DNA of 64,000 nt from Symbiodinium natans (GCA_905221605.1 CAJNDS010002501.1:1016001-1080000), one strand, 5' to 3'; positions 18,571-28,227 are shown, counted from the stretch's first letter. Notes: generated from the sequence alone by a model not told the origin. Made by a program: numbers and translations.

Positions 18571-18718
18571 AGCAAGCTCTTCCACAGATGACCCTTCAGG
18601 CTTACACCGGTCCAAGTTGGCCAAGCCGCTTAGCTCCCAGACTTGCTGTCGTTGATAAAGATTCTTCAGGGTCTGGTGCCTCTGGACTGAGAGTTGCAAA
18701 GAGCATGTGGAGAGCAGG
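18571..18718 (+). CDS. internal exon, unknown protein
   Basis: CAAAG acceptor, then EQALPQMTLQAYTGPSWPSR, LAPRLAVVDKDSSGSGASGL and RVAKSMWRAG, ending AGG before GTTTAG. Confidence 0.55.
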
Positions 18719-19004
18719 GTTTAGACTTAGGGTTCCTATGATGAGATATAGGACTTGCAAGTTACGGGTGAGCCCATCTCGGGTTTAGGGTTTGGGGCAC
18801 GGGGAAAACATTAGATAAGAAACGGGCGTTCATCGGATTGGACCCTGGGCATTTCTTGTTGGGCATGTCGGGAAACAAGAAATATGAGATTGGCTCAGGG
18901 CTTGGTGATTTTTAAAACCTGGGTAGCCCTCCAGCCCCCCAGCCCTCAGGCCCTCCGGCCCTCCGGCTCCCGCCCCCCAGCCGTTTGGTACGATTTCTTA
19001 TCAA

Positions 19005-19247
19005 ATGCGTTCACCGTACACGGGCTCAACCTTCAGGATGACAGTCCTTGGCACGAAGGCAGTGGCCCTTCCAACGCTCAAGATGTCTCAGGCCCAGGGC
19101 ACTCCTCAGACAGAGATCACAAAACGCGAGAAACGTACGAACTCGTCTGTGCCAATTTTCTTGCACCACCAGGTTGGGGAGCTCTACCTTCATGGACCCA
19201 TGGTTTGTGCAGGCCCAAACTCTTTCTGGGGAGCCGCGGCCCTTTAA
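19005..19247 (+). CDS. open coding island, unknown protein
   Basis: The frame carries MTVLGTKAVALPTLKMSQAQ, KREKRTNSSVPIFLHHQ and VGELYLHGPMVCAGPNSFWG, then stops. A longer overlapping plus frame (18884-19291) is the main competitor. Confidence 0.38.
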   Translation: MRSPYTGSTFRMTVLGTKAVALPTLKMSQAQGTPQTEITKREKRTNSSVPIFLHHQVGELYLHGPMVCAGPNSFWGAAAL

Positions 19248-19283
19248 AACGCTGTGAGGGTCTACAAGTGAGTATCCGTCAGG

Positions 19284-19545
19284 ATGGGTAGTGACACAGA
19301 GTGCGGTTCTGTAGGCGTAGCTGGGGATCCCGCGTTCTTCTCGGCTTTGCTGTCCGCCTCCTTAAGGGGATCAGTAGGACCTGGGTTCCAGATGTGCCGA
19401 AGTTCTTGTGATCGACATCTGCGCTACGCCCCTGAAGATGAATCCCAAAAGTCCTCAACTCGAAGCCCTAAAACCAAAAGGGTTTGTGGTCGGTCGTTGA
19501 CCAGTCCTTCAACTAAACCAGCAACCAGAAACCCTAAACCCTAAA
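19284..19545 (+). CDS. open coding island with ATG, unknown protein
   Basis: From ATG 19284: MGSDTECGSVGVAGDPAFFS, ALLSASLRGSVGPGFQMC, then a charged tail YAPEDESQKSSTRSPKTKRV. It runs into CCCTAAA repeat at the 3' side. Confidence 0.45.
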
Positions 19546-19640
19546 CCCGCAGAAACTCTTCCCCTGAGCTTCGGCAAGTTGTGGGTTCGGTCGCATCTTT
19601 GGGGGTGGTTTGAGCCTTACAGCATCTTCAGTCATTCCTT

Positions 19641-20041
19641 TTGGGGTTGCTTAGTTCCGAGGTTTCTCTGCTCTTCAGTTCTTTTGCTGGAGAGTCGAAG
19701 CTCATGTGGCCTCAGGGCTTCCCCTCTGAGGCTCAGGGTCTTGCCATCCCCTCTATCCCTGACCAGAACACCTCTATATTATGCCGACAGGCCCCAACGC
19801 GTTGCACGAATGCTTGCATTGCTAGGCGCCTTGTCCTGAAAGGCAGATTGCAAGTGCACATATCTCTGTCCTCCCCACCCTCGCCCCAAGAGAATAGATA
19901 CTTTGATGTGCAGCTGCAGCTGCTGCCAGTAAAACCAGCAGGCTACGTCGATGCCGGCGATACGGAAGCACAGTTCCTGACACTGAGAGGGCGGCGTACC
20001 TTGCCTTCGCAAGACCTGGAAGGCTGCTTCAGATTTAGGGT
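19641..20041 (+). CDS. open coding island, unknown protein
   Basis: A 137-codon frame. Convincing parts are FSSFAGESKLMWPQGFPSEA, NRYFDVQLQLLPVKPAGYVD and AQFLTLRGRRTLPSQDLEG. It enters a GGGTTGAGGG repeat near 20038. Confidence 0.45.
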
Positions 20042-20151
20042 TGAGGGGCTTTAGGAAGTTTAGGGTTTCGGGTTAGGCTGTTCATTAATCAAAGACAGAG
20101 TCTACGTCGATAGTGCTTCAGCAAAGCCCATTTTTTTAGACTTCGCTTGCA

Positions 20152-20229
20152 GACACCACCCGCTTGATCTGATGATGTTCTGGGATGGGGGTTCAGGATT
20201 GAGTCCGGTAACGCAGATTTGGAGGTCAA
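20152..20229 (+). CDS. exon-like island, unknown protein
   Basis: The frame HHPLDLMMFWDGGSGLSPVT then QIWRSN follows CTTGCAG and precedes GTCAAA or the repeat. Confidence 0.45.
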
Positions 20230-20404
20230 ACCCGAAACCCTAAACCCTGATCCCGTGCAGGCATTGCATGTAGGTGGTAGTTGGATGAGGCCACCGCTCG
20301 GTCTGCGGGGGTCCCTGAAGAGAATGAACGTCCACCCTAGACCCTAACCCGAAAACTTCAAAGCATCAATGCCTCCACCCTAAACCCTAACACCTAAACC
20401 CTAA

Positions 20405-20535
20405 GCCTTCACCAGCTTTGCATGGGAGAAAGCAAGGATACTTCAAGACAATGGACTTGGTCCGCCTGCTGCCATCAGGCGAGGAGTGCTTGAATTGTCG
20501 GTCATAGTCCGGAACACTGAGCCCCTGAGCTTCGG
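20405..20535 (+). CDS. internal exon, unknown protein
   Basis: CTAAG acceptor, then FTSFAWEKARILQDNGLGPP, AAIRRGVLELSVIVRNTEPL, SFG, ending before GTTTAGG. The long amphipathic reading is one of the better isolated exons. Confidence 0.62.
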
Positions 20536-20684
20536 GTTTAGGGGTTTTCGGCTGAGGGTTCAGGGTTTAGGGTTTATGCCAACAGAACCCCAAAAGCCCT
20601 AACTCCCCTAAACAGCTAAACCCCTAAACCTCTAAATTCCTGATTAACCCCTAAACCCTTTTTGAAGTCCGGACTCTGGCTGAG

Positions 20685-20798
20685 GAGGCTTTGTCTATCA
20701 TTCCCGAGCAGACCGGCATGCGAAGCTCCGAGGCCTTCGTCCAAAAGAGTTTCCTGGTTGAGGAATTCCGGGTGGAGGCTGGAAGGATTTGGGGCTGA
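20685..20798 (+). CDS. terminal exon, unknown protein
   Basis: GCTGAG acceptor, EALSIIPEQTGMRSSEAFVQ, KSFLVEEFRVEAGRIWG and TGA at 20796-20798, exactly 38 codons from the acceptor. Probably the gene end for the exon at 20405, though the phase link was not established. Confidence 0.62.
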   Translation, partial: EALSIIPEQTGMRSSEAFVQKSFLVEEFRVEAGRIWG

Positions 20799-21197
20799 GG
20801 GGGTTTAGGGGGCTTTGGGGGTTTTAAAGTGGCTTTAGGTGTTTAGGGGTTTTTAAAGATCAGTTGGACAGCTCAGGTTGTCGCCAGTCGAAACAACACC
20901 CGAACTTTGATGTAGAGCTTGACGGTGTCAGCCTCGAGCCACGCCTTCATGCCAGCGCGCCAAAGACGTGGAACGTGGGCGGGGGGGCGGGGGCCGGGGT
21001 CGGAGGGTTTAGAGTTTACAGGGTGGAGACCCGAAACAAGGCTGACAAACTACAAAACTACTGTAGCGCTCCCAGATCTGGAAGATCTCCTCCAACAGGC
21101 ACCGGATCCTAAACCATCCTATGCCCCAAGCCCTCTCCCTTCATCCCTCAATGTAGTTCTTGTTTATTTTTTCACGTACCAATATTCCTACATACAC

Positions 21198-21240
21198 CTA
21201 CATATATATATATATATATATATTTATTTCTTTATTTAAA
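21198..21240. repeat. TA microsatellite
   Basis: A TATATATA run followed by TTTATTTC units. Confidence 0.85.
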
Positions 21241-21283
21241 TTTATTATTTACATACATAGAGAGATTTACAACAGCAACTAAG

Positions 21284-21357
21284 AAAGCACCAGGCCAGTG
21301 GGTGGATCTTGCTGCCTTAGAGCAGAGCCTGCAAGACACGGAGCCTTGCCTTGACGT
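21284..21357 (+). CDS. exon-like island, unknown protein
   Basis: After AACTAAG the frame reads KAPGQWVDLAALEQSLQDTE then PCLDV. It is followed by a G-rich run. Confidence 0.45.
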
Positions 21358-21387
21358 AATGGGGGGGGAGGGGGAGGAGATTCTTTG

Positions 21388-21480
21388 GGGGGGGGGGGGG
21401 GGTAGGGTTTAGGGTTTAGGGTTTAGGGTTTAGGCTTTAGGGTTTAGGGTTTAGGGTTTAGGGTTTAGGGTTTAGGGCTG
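21388..21480. repeat. poly-G run followed by TTTAGGG array
   Basis: A 15-G run leads into about eleven TTTAGGG units. Sequence from 21480 to 21740 is degenerate GGGTTTAGGG and GGGTTCAGGG text with no exon seen. Confidence 0.9.
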
Positions 21481-22048
21481 TTCAGGGCTTAGGGTTTTGC
21501 CTTAGAGCGTTTCAGGAGGGGAGGGAGGGTGGAGCTAGGGTTGAGAGGTATTTGGGGTTCAGAGGGTTTAGGGCATTTAGGGTTTGGGGGGTTCAGGGTT
21601 TTTGGCATGTAGGGCTGAGGGTTTAGGGCATTCAGGGTTCATAGGGTTAAGGGTTCCTTGGAATCGGAACTTTCAAAGCTAGGCCTGTTACAAGGAAGTT
21701 GTTTTAATTCTTGAATCTCGAACCATTCGCACCTGTCGCTGTACATGGGTACGCATGCAATCCTAACACTTTGTCCACCCCCCGCCCCTCCCAAATCTCA
21801 CCAAGAAATTAAGCCTTATATCGAAACAGCCACAGGCTCCGACTGTATAAGCCCCTGCAGCCCACGCACCGCACATTCCCGTGCTGCTCTGAGGAGGGTG
21901 TTGAGGAATCGTTTGTTTTGGAGGACACAGCCTAACCCCTGAGAGTCGTCTCTTGGGGCTGTGAGGTGGGCTCACAAGATTCAACGGTTTCGTTTATCAG
22001 CTGCCACTGGACTTAGGGTTGGGTTTGGAGAGTGTAGGGTATCGGTGC

Positions 22049-22126
22049 TGGGACAAGCGTGCGCTGCCAGTGGTAACGAAGTTGATCCATTGGGTTGCTT
22101 TAGACGCCACAGGACCCATCTGGTGA
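22049..22126 (+). CDS. possible terminal exon, unknown protein
   Basis: The frame DKRALPVVTKLIHWVALDAT then GPIW stops at TGA 22124-22126. A second plus frame (CFRRHRTHLVTLSRS) is open too. Confidence 0.42.
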   Translation, partial: WDKRALPVVTKLIHWVALDATGPIW

Positions 22127-22368
22127 CCTTGTCGCGTTCCTAGCCCTCAGTGACGCGTGTGCCTCGGCCGGCCACGATGAAACCTCAAACCCTGAACCCC
22201 AAACTTGTAAGTCTTACTACCCGTGTTGAGGCCGAACAGACTGACGGAGAGCTGCAGATTCACGACAATAGATGCCCTAAACCGCCTAAGCCCTAGAGAC
22301 CCCCAAAACGCCGCCTGTGGTCAAAGCTGTGTCACGAGTCTTCCGATGCGTTTTCAGACGTGATTTTT

Positions 22369-22531
22369 TCAGTCGGAATTGCAAGGGGCCGAATTTCGGG
22401 GGAATTGTCGTGCCAGCGCGTAATCCTCGAAGTCTTCAGCCTCTGCGCAAACGAGAGTTGGGATGTCCAAAGCCTTAAATGCCATGTAAAGCCGGGCCGC
22501 TGCAAACAAAGGTATCAAGGGCCACTGCACT
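22369..22531 (-). CDS. terminal exon, unknown protein
   Basis: On the minus strand GTGCAG precedes WPLIPLFAAARLYMAFKALD, IPTLVCAEAEDFEDYALAR, QFPRNSAPCNSD and a stop at 22369. The hydrophobic start and acidic middle are convincing. Confidence 0.58.
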
Positions 22532-22559
22532 AAGCACCCTATACTACAACACCCCACAA

Positions 22560-22705
22560 GCTCTGTAAATCCTATAAACCCTCTCAACCCTATAAACTCT
22601 ATGAACCCTAAACCCTAACCCTAAACCCGATAAACACCATAAACCCCATAAACCCCATAAACCCTATAAACCCTATAAAACCTATAAAACCTTATAGACC
22701 CTAAA
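22560..22705. repeat. degenerate CCCTATAAA array
   Basis: Units drift between CCCTAAA, CCCTATAAA and CCCCATAAA, a telomere-like derivative lengthened by TA. Confidence 0.85.
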
Positions 22706-22991
22706 CCCCCAGGCCGACGCGCTTCGGGACTGACAGTTGCCGCCAAAGCAATCGGCCGCGGGGGCTGACTGGGGGGGCCAAAAGGATCCAGGGCAGAGGA
22801 TTTTGGAGGTTTAGGGTTTAGGGTTTAGGATTTAGGGTTTAGGTTTTAGGTTCAGGAAGGAGTGCTTCGGAGGTTTAGGAGGGTTAAGAGGTTTGGGCTG
22901 AGGAGGTTTAGGAAATTTGAGAGGTTTAGGAGGGGTTAAGGAGGTTAAGGGTTTGATCAGGTGGGGTAGGAAATCATGGGAGTGTAGGGCT

Positions 22992-23101
22992 TCGGGCTTT
23001 CGGATGTTTAATCCCATAACTGGAGGGCAACATCTTCAAAGATCGTGCAGTGTCCTTCAGAAGGATGCCTTGACTTGTGGTTGGCTCACTGTCCACATCA
23101 T
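22992..23101 (-). CDS. internal exon, unknown protein
   Basis: AACCAG acceptor on the minus strand, then DDVDSEPTTSQGILLKDTAR and SLKMLPSSYGIKHPKARSP. Acidic start, basic end. It may be joined to the minus exon at 22531. Confidence 0.52.
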
Positions 23102-23357
23102 CTGGTTAAGGGTTTAGGGTTTAGGATTAGGGTTCAGGGTTCAGGGTTTAAGGTTTAGGGTTTGGTTTAGGGTTTGGGGTTTAGAGGTTAGGGGTTTAGG
23201 GCTCAGAAGGTCTCAGCTTCTTGTAGACACAGTTCATCTGAAGGCTTCGCGCGCACCACTCGAGACTTAATGTTGAAGGCCCCAAGTCTTGAAGTTCACA
23301 AAGACAATGTGTCAACACTGCGGGCGTCTAAGTGCTAGATCCGCTAGTACGCACGAT

Positions 23358-23504
23358 GCCCGAGGCGCCACTGTGGGCCATGGCTTATCTCGAGTGCTCG
23401 CAGTTTTGGGGCAAAAATCGCGCTCTCGTGGCCGTGCTCGCGGTCTTCGAGACTGCCGCCGATGCTTTTGGATTTTGGGCGCTCGCGAAATGTTTGGACT
23501 TCTG
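23358..23504 (+). CDS. short ORF or terminal exon, unknown protein
   Basis: From ATG 23358: MPEAPLWAMAYLECSQFWGK, NRALVAVLAVFETAADAFGF, WALAKCLDF and TGA at 23502-23504. The central stretch could be a membrane helix. An overlapping basic plus frame (23289-23525) is less protein-like. Confidence 0.58.
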
Positions 23505-23719
23505 AGCTCACACAGTCTCTCCTAGTTTGGGGTCTATGCTGGCATACCCATCATACCAACAACAATAGATCTGAAAGACAGCGAAAATAGATAACAATAA
23601 TAATGAACGAAAACTACGGACCAATACTAGAAGTAGTACTAGCTACAAGAAGCAACTCTCGACCCTCCTCAACCCTTACCTCACCTCCCCCTCCTGCAAT
23701 GGCAAATATTTTCGCTCCC

Positions 23720-23760
23720 AAAACCCTAAACCCTAAACCCTAAACCCTAAACCCTAACCA
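23720..23760. repeat. CCCTAAA array
   Basis: Five perfect units immediately upstream of the exon at 23769, so they would lie at the 3' end of its upstream intron. Confidence 0.9.
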
Positions 23761-23768
23761 AGAAATAG

Positions 23769-23870
23769 GTCGGGCCCGGGAGCTCCTCCCGTGGCGCGCA
23801 GCGCTGCGCCTGCGCTCGGGACTGCCCCGGACGGCCAACGGAAAGTTGGATGGCCAGGCCGCGGCGATGG
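23769..23870 (+). CDS. exon with C-terminal core motif of an AMP-binding (ANL) enzyme
   Basis: After AATAG the frame reads RARELLPWRAALRLRSGLPR followed by TANGKLDGQAAAM, ending before GTGAAA. LPRTANGKLD is the A10-type motif of the ANL superfamily (acyl-CoA synthetases, NRPS adenylation domains), whose lysine takes part in the adenylation half-reaction. The roughly 13-residue spacing from LLPW to LPRT fits the LPxYMVP to LPxTxNGKxD interval of the family. Other family motifs (the SGTTG P-loop, the TGD motif) were not found nearby, so only the C-terminal exon is identified. Confidence 0.7.
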
Positions 23871-23904
23871 GTGAAAGGGTTTTGGTCCAGAAACCCTACT
23901 AACA

Positions 23905-23955
23905 CTCAGGGTTTAGGGTTTAGGGTCTAGGGTCTAGGGTTTAGGGTTTAGGGTA
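23905..23955. repeat. TTTAGGG / TCTAGGG array in intron
   Basis: Six units, two of them TCTAGGG, between the ANL exon and the next open island. Confidence 0.85.
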
Positions 23956-23970
23956 CTTCTCTTTGCGGTG

Positions 23971-24178
23971 TCACGGTGAGCTCTGACCCCGTGCCATCCT
24001 CAAACACATCAACCCCGAAGCTTTGCTCTCGAAACATCAGCACTCAAAAGCCCCAAGAGCCTTGTGAGATTGGGAAAAGTATGGGCGACAGTGTTTATGG
24101 ACTTGGTGAGGCGCTCCAGGAAGTGATTGCGGCAGAGAAGCGCGCTCAAGAAGTCTCATGGCTCTTCATGGCTGCAGG
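23971..24178 (+). CDS. exon following the ANL-motif exon, function unknown
   Basis: The frame SSDPVPSSNTSTPKLCSRNI, STQKPQEPCEIGKSMGDSVY, then helical GLGEALQEVIAAEKRAQEVS and WLFMAAG ends before GTTTGC. A Ser- and Thr-rich linker then a helix could follow the adenylation domain in the same protein. The junction phase was not proven. Confidence 0.5.
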
Positions 24179-24199
24179 GTTTGCAAATGTACTTTTTTT

Positions 24200-24470
24200 G
24201 CCTTAGGACTTGATTCTGCCAGGACTTTGTGACAACAAAATAGGGGACCCCGAAATTGGCCCCAAAATAGCAGGAATTTACAAAACCCCCAAACAATCCG
24301 ATTCTCGCGTCAGGCCCAGGTGTAAGAAAGATGTTTTGGGCGCTCGTGAGTTCACATAAGTAATTAGAGGCTCATGGGTAGTCATAGGTGAGATTATCAG
24401 TAGGGTAACTATGCTTATAACCTTGCTTACAACCCTATACTTATACCTACCCATGAACCCCCAAGTAGGG
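24200..24470. other. non-coding stretch with a foldback element
   Basis: No supported exon. Between 24371 and 24463 GCTCATGGGTAG is matched by CTACCCATGAACC in inverted orientation, suggesting a short foldback element. Internal text TATAACCTTGCTTACAAC resembles the tandem repeat at 27271. Confidence 0.45.
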
Positions 24471-24478
24471 TTTGGTGT

Positions 24479-24682
24479 CTACAGGTTGTGCTTGATCTTG
24501 CGGCATAAAGAGCTCCTCTCTTCAACCGTCACGAATCCCAACGGGCGAGAAAGCAGGGAGTTTTCACTTCTCAGGCACAGATTTCGGAAAAATATCCACT
24601 GAGCTTGTAGCTCACCTTGTACAAAGAATGTCAAATACGTGTCATGCCGAGTTCCCAGGCATACAATACAGTATCTCATCAA
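24479..24682 (-). CDS. coding-like island, strand ambiguous
   Basis: The minus frame reads FFVQGELQAQWIFFRNLCLR, SENSLLSRPLGFVTVEERSS and LCRKIKHNL with a stop. The plus frame reads RLCLILRHKELLSSTVTNPN and HRFRKNIH with a stop. One is probably a real terminal exon. Confidence 0.38.
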   Translation of the reverse strand: MMRYCIVCLGTRHDTYLTFFVQGELQAQWIFFRNLCLRSENSLLSRPLGFVTVEERSSLCRKIKHNL

Positions 24683-24865
24683 ACATTACAATATATTGTA
24701 ATATAGTATTGTGGATTGCGTTGCATCATAGGATACTACTATACATGACCTTTTAGCTTCTACTTCTACAAGATATAGCATCCTAGATTGCATAAGATGA
24801 CATGTATGTAATAGTGTATATATATAGTATAACCTATTACAAAAAAAGCAAACGTTGTAGTACAG
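24683..24865. other. AT-rich non-coding stretch
   Basis: Repeated ATATTGTAATATAGTAT, CTACTATAC and TATATATAG text. No coding sequence seen. Confidence 0.6.
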
Positions 24866-24889
24866 TATAATGCAACATGATGCATTCAG

Positions 24890-24955
24890 CCCGTTCGTGC
24901 TTCCAGCGTCCTAGAGGCGAAAGCGACGGCACATCATCTCCGGAGCCGCCTAAAG
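24890..24955 (+). CDS. internal exon, unknown protein
   Basis: GCATTCAG acceptor, 22 codons in phase 0 reading PVRASSVLEAKATAHHLRSR and LK, donor GTCTGG. Confidence 0.58.
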
Positions 24956-25203
24956 GTCTGGGCATAAGAGGGTTTACGCGGGGTGTCCATGGGGTCATGC
25001 AGGGTCTGTATGTAGGCTTGGCATCGGATCCGCATAGGATCTACATAGGCTGTTACATAGGGGTCATATAGGTCCTTGAGAGGCTGTGTAGGGCTCAGGG
25101 TGCTTTAGGGTTCTTTTCGTCTTGCGGCTCATCACCGGCGCTCAGGGTTTCTGCAACCTCTCCTTGTAACGGGGGGGGGGGGGGGGGCTGACTGCCTGGT
25201 ACC

Positions 25204-25338
25204 GTACCATTCATGTCCTTCCTAGTAAGCTCCGAAGATCCCTACGAGGAGTATATTGTAGTTGACAGCTTAGTGTACGGCATCAGTTCCCTGATTATCT
25301 TATGGTCAGTTTTTGATATTAGTGTTTTCTTTCAATAG
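25204..25338 (+). CDS. possible terminal exon with a membrane segment
   Basis: The frame VPFMSFLVSSEDPYEEYIVV, DSLVYGISSLIILWSVFDIS and VFFQ stops at TAG 25336-25338. A roughly 20-residue hydrophobic segment could span a membrane. AT-rich sequence raises the risk of artefact. Confidence 0.42.
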   Translation, partial: VPFMSFLVSSEDPYEEYIVVDSLVYGISSLIILWSVFDISVFFQ

Positions 25339-25447
25339 AATAAGTCATTGTAAAGGTTTTCTTCTATCACGATTTTAACATGTATATGCTGTGTTCTTCT
25401 ATTCTTCTGTGAATTACTGTATTTTTTGGAACCAATGAATCAGTTCA

Positions 25448-25657
25448 ATGCCAAGTTTTTTTGCATCTTTTTCCCTTCATGAACCTTGCATGCCCTCAGA
25501 GGAGACCTGTCGCAGACACCTGGGTTGCGCTCTGACACTGCTACTGGCCACCTGCGCCGGAGACGCATTGGATGCCCGGCGTTCACTTTGGAGCCTTTTA
25601 GATGGTCCCATAATTGTCCAGGCCTTCCGTCTTGCGGCGTCTTCGCATGGGATGTGA
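25448..25657 (+). CDS. open coding island, unknown protein
   Basis: The frame FSLHEPCMPSEETCRRHLGC, ALTLLLATCAGDALDARRSL, WSLLDGPIIVQAFRLAASSH ends at TGA. The central hydrophobic stretch could be a signal anchor. Confidence 0.45.
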   Translation: MPSFFASFSLHEPCMPSEETCRRHLGCALTLLLATCAGDALDARRSLWSLLDGPIIVQAFRLAASSHGM

Positions 25658-25781
25658 TGTGTCCATGTGAGTTCGTGCAGTAGATACCCCAAGATCCGGC
25701 TATAGCCCTAGCATTTAAGTCAGCACAGGATCAAACGTCATCAAACGACCCAGTAGTTCAGCCCACTGCCCAATTTCCAAG

Positions 25782-25893
25782 CCAAGCCCGAAAGACAGGT
25801 CGAAACCCTACTCCGGCCACTACTACCCAGCGTCAGCCGCCGCTGGTACAGTGTGAAGCCCGCCCGGCACCTTGGGCCAAATCCTGAGTCCCT
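25782..25893 (+). CDS. exon-like island, unknown protein
   Basis: TTCCAAG acceptor, QAKPERQVETLLRPLLPSVS, RRWYSVKPARHLGPNPE. Another plus frame is open too. Confidence 0.42.
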
Positions 25894-26052
25894 CAAGCCC
25901 CTCAAGCCTCAACCCTTAGCCCCAATCTATATTAAACTTGCGAATCCAAATCTTATTCCGTGAAACCCTGAAAACTGAGACCTAAACCCTAAACCCTGAA
26001 CCCTGAACCCTAAACCCTTAAACCCTTCAGCCCAAAAGCCCAACATCCTTGG

Positions 26053-26150
26053 CGAGGCCCAGTGCATGGGGCCTGCTGACTGCGGCTTATGTGTGGCTGG
26101 CCATGGCGCAACTCTCCCACTGGGGGCTGAAGCCACAGGCCTCGGGTTTG
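26053..26150 (+). CDS. exon-like island, Cys- and Gly-rich
   Basis: The frame GEAQCMGPADCGLCVAGHGA then TLPLGAEATGLG. CxxxxxCxxC spacing suggests a small disulphide or metal fold, unproven. Confidence 0.42.
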
Positions 26151-26331
26151 GGGTTTAAAGTTTGGGGTTTAGGGTTTGGGGTTCTTAGGGTTTAGGGTTT
26201 AGGGTTGGAGGTGTTTTCGGGTTTGGGGTGTAGGCAAGCTTTCGGCCAACTCTCCAGACGGTTGCGAATCGCATCAGAGGGTAGGGGCTTGAGATATCGA
26301 AGTCGACCGCCCTTCTTCTATTCTGTACAGC

Positions 26332-26547
26332 TTAAGGTTCCGTTCGCACACCTCTGAGAAAGTTCCATAAACACCGAAAGGGACACCAAGAAGGGCATCC
26401 GTTTTTCCTAGCTTGCTGGGGAACACAAAGCCTCCAACCGGACCACCCACACCCCAAGAGGCCCCCTTTTTCCTGGCAGGCCTTTCTGGACTCCGTGCCC
26501 TGCACTAGGCGGGGAAGGGTGCGGTTGGCCATGGTTACATTCTCCAA
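26332..26547 (-). CDS. coding island, two minus frames
   Basis: A frame from ATG 26547 reads MENVTMANRTLPRLVQGTES. A second frame in the distal half, GVGGPVGGFVFPSKLGKTDA then LLGVPFGVYGTFSEVCER, looks like a better protein. A short intron between the two is possible. Confidence 0.42.
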   Translation of the reverse strand: MENVTMANRTLPRLVQGTESRKACQEKGGLLGCGWSGWRLCVPQQARKNGCPSWCPFRCLWNFLRGVRTEP

Positions 26548-26635
26548 TACAACACATGTTCATTCGTGCGCCACGCACCACCCACCCCCGTACTGGGACA
26601 CTGGTGCAGGAACAGCTCGGATCGTAAAGTAGTGT

Positions 26636-26680
26636 ATATACGTATATATATATACAGGGAGAGAGAGAGAGAGCAAAATA
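26636..26680. repeat. ATATAC and GAGAGA microsatellites
   Basis: ATATATATATACAGG followed by GAGAGAGAGAGAGAGC. Confidence 0.8.
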
Positions 26681-26966
26681 TCACAAGATATAGCGCATCA
26701 CATTGAATATGCGAACGCACAAGAGGGGCCCAAAGAGAAACCTTTAACCATGAATCCCAAGCTGCTACATTCCAACTCGCCACCGGCACCTCTATGCCGA
26801 AGATATCGACCCCAAGCCCCTGCCATCACCCCGTAATTTAGGGTTTAGAGTTTAGGGCGGAGGAGTTAGGGGTTAGGGTTTAGGATTTTGAGTTTAGGGC
26901 TGACTAGTTAGGGTTTAGGGTTTAGGGTTTGGGGTTTAGGGCATAGGATTGTTTAGGGTTTGGGCT

Positions 26967-27161
26967 TCGAAAGCTTGCTATGACTTACAGCGCGCCGCAA
27001 GGATGGGTGCTCTTGTTGTTCTACACCTGCTGCCTGCGCGGCGGACCAGGGGAATGCCGCTTGATCTGAGACAGCTTGAAGTTAGCGAAGGGCGGAGTTT
27101 CGCCGCATGTCAGGATGTGGACTTGAAGAGAGACTGGCGATGGAGTTTGCCCGTGAACTAA
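26967..27161 (+). CDS. open coding island, unknown protein
   Basis: The frame ACYDLQRAARMGALVVLHLL, PARRTRGMPLDLRQLEVSE, GRSFAACQDVDLKRDWRWSL, PVN ends at TAA. Good composition; no domain recognised. Confidence 0.52.
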   Translation, partial: SKACYDLQRAARMGALVVLHLLPARRTRGMPLDLRQLEVSEGRSFAACQDVDLKRDWRWSLPVN

Positions 27162-27270
27162 GTCGGATTCCACAGAGCATGAATTTGCTGCTTGTATAAC
27201 GACCCCAGAATAAAAGGGGCATCGGCAACCCCTAGCAGGTCGCGAAGAGAACCTGCACTTGGAGGCTCAT

Positions 27271-27361
27271 GGTACTCATTAGCCAACTATAACTGTACTT
27301 GCAACCCACTTATGAACTCATTAACCAATTATAACTTCACTTACAATAACCCACTTATGAA
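27271..27361. repeat. 45-bp direct tandem repeat
   Basis: ACTCATTAGCCAACTATAAC and ACTCATTAACCAATTATAAC start two successive copies, each ending CCCACTTATGAAC. It lies inside a 170-codon open plus frame. Confidence 0.8.
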
Positions 27362-27746
27362 CCAAGCACCGCTCCACGAGGCTGGCAGCCCTGGGTGCAG
27401 GCATCGCTGCGCGACGTCGGCGCCTGTTCGCCTGGCCGCTGGCACGCCGCGGGAGTCGACCTCCCCGAGCCCGAAAATCACGAAACCCGCAATTTGGAGC
27501 CTGAACAACCTGCCATCTCCACAAGCCTCGCGCTGCAAACCCTCTAGCTCCGTAGAGCCCAGTACGGCCAGAATCAAATCTGGAGCTAACGCGAAAGATC
27601 TCTTTTCCCGGGGTGAGGTGGGGATAGTTCTTCAGAAAGGGGCGGGTTTGTGTGAGTTAAGGGATGGGTTGGTACCAGCACGCGCCACCCACCCCCTGGT
27701 CTAGTAGCCTCAGAAAGCCTCCAAAAAAGTGCCGGGGTATGTTGAG

Positions 27747-27848
27747 ATGAGTACAGCCATGCCCGGGCAGGTGTTCTGGTTGGGCTGTGGCGCCGAGCTT
27801 CACTTCGAGGCGGGTCGGGATTTGGGGTTGCAGTGCTTTGCTCCATGA
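27747..27848 (+). CDS. terminal exon or short ORF, unknown protein
   Basis: From ATG 27747, preceded by TTGAG: MSTAMPGQVFWLGCGAELHF, EAGRDLGLQCFAP and TGA at 27846-27848, 34 codons. Confidence 0.55.
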   Translation: MSTAMPGQVFWLGCGAELHFEAGRDLGLQCFAP

Positions 27849-27964
27849 CTGTGGGTTCGCAGTTTAGGGTTTAGGTGTGAGGGTGATCTGCGAGTCCTTC
27901 AGATTTAATTGTTTTTTGGACTCATGTCGGCATGTGCCTTCCTGATGTGTGGGGTTGCTGCAGC

Positions 27965-28051
27965 ATGACAAGCTTCGGTCGGCATAGGCATCTGTACCGT
28001 CTGCGCAGAGCATCAGAGGTTCAAGCCTCGAGAGTGATCGGCTTGATGTAG
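27965..28051 (+). CDS. possible terminal exon, unknown protein
   Basis: GCTGCAG acceptor, MTSFGRHRHLYRLRRASEVQ, ASRVIGLM and TAG at 28049-28051. Basic peptide. Confidence 0.5.
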   Translation: MTSFGRHRHLYRLRRASEVQASRVIGLM

Positions 28052-28141
28052 GACATGAGGGCGCGCGTTCGCACAGGGACCATTCAACAAGGTAATGTCG
28101 CTCAGAATACAGTGTGCAACATGCAGCCCATCCCCATAAAT

Positions 28142-28210
28142 TTGGGATGTTCCCCCTTAAGGGGGTACTAGAATCCCTATTAAGGACTGTTAGTGTAAGG
28201 GGAACATCCC
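28142..28210. mobile_element. short inverted-repeat element, family A, copy 4 (short form)
   Basis: Starts TTGGGATGTTCCCCCTTAAG and ends TAAGGGGAACATCCC. At about 69 bp it lacks the left half of the core but keeps GAATCCCTATTAAGGACTG. An internal deletion derivative. Confidence 0.78.
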
Positions 28211-28227
28211 GACCCCACCATATGCAG

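Noticed and set aside
27990..28030. tRNA-like B box GGTTCAAGCCTC
   Set aside because: The flanking bases do not form a 5-bp T arm and no D arm or acceptor stem was found.
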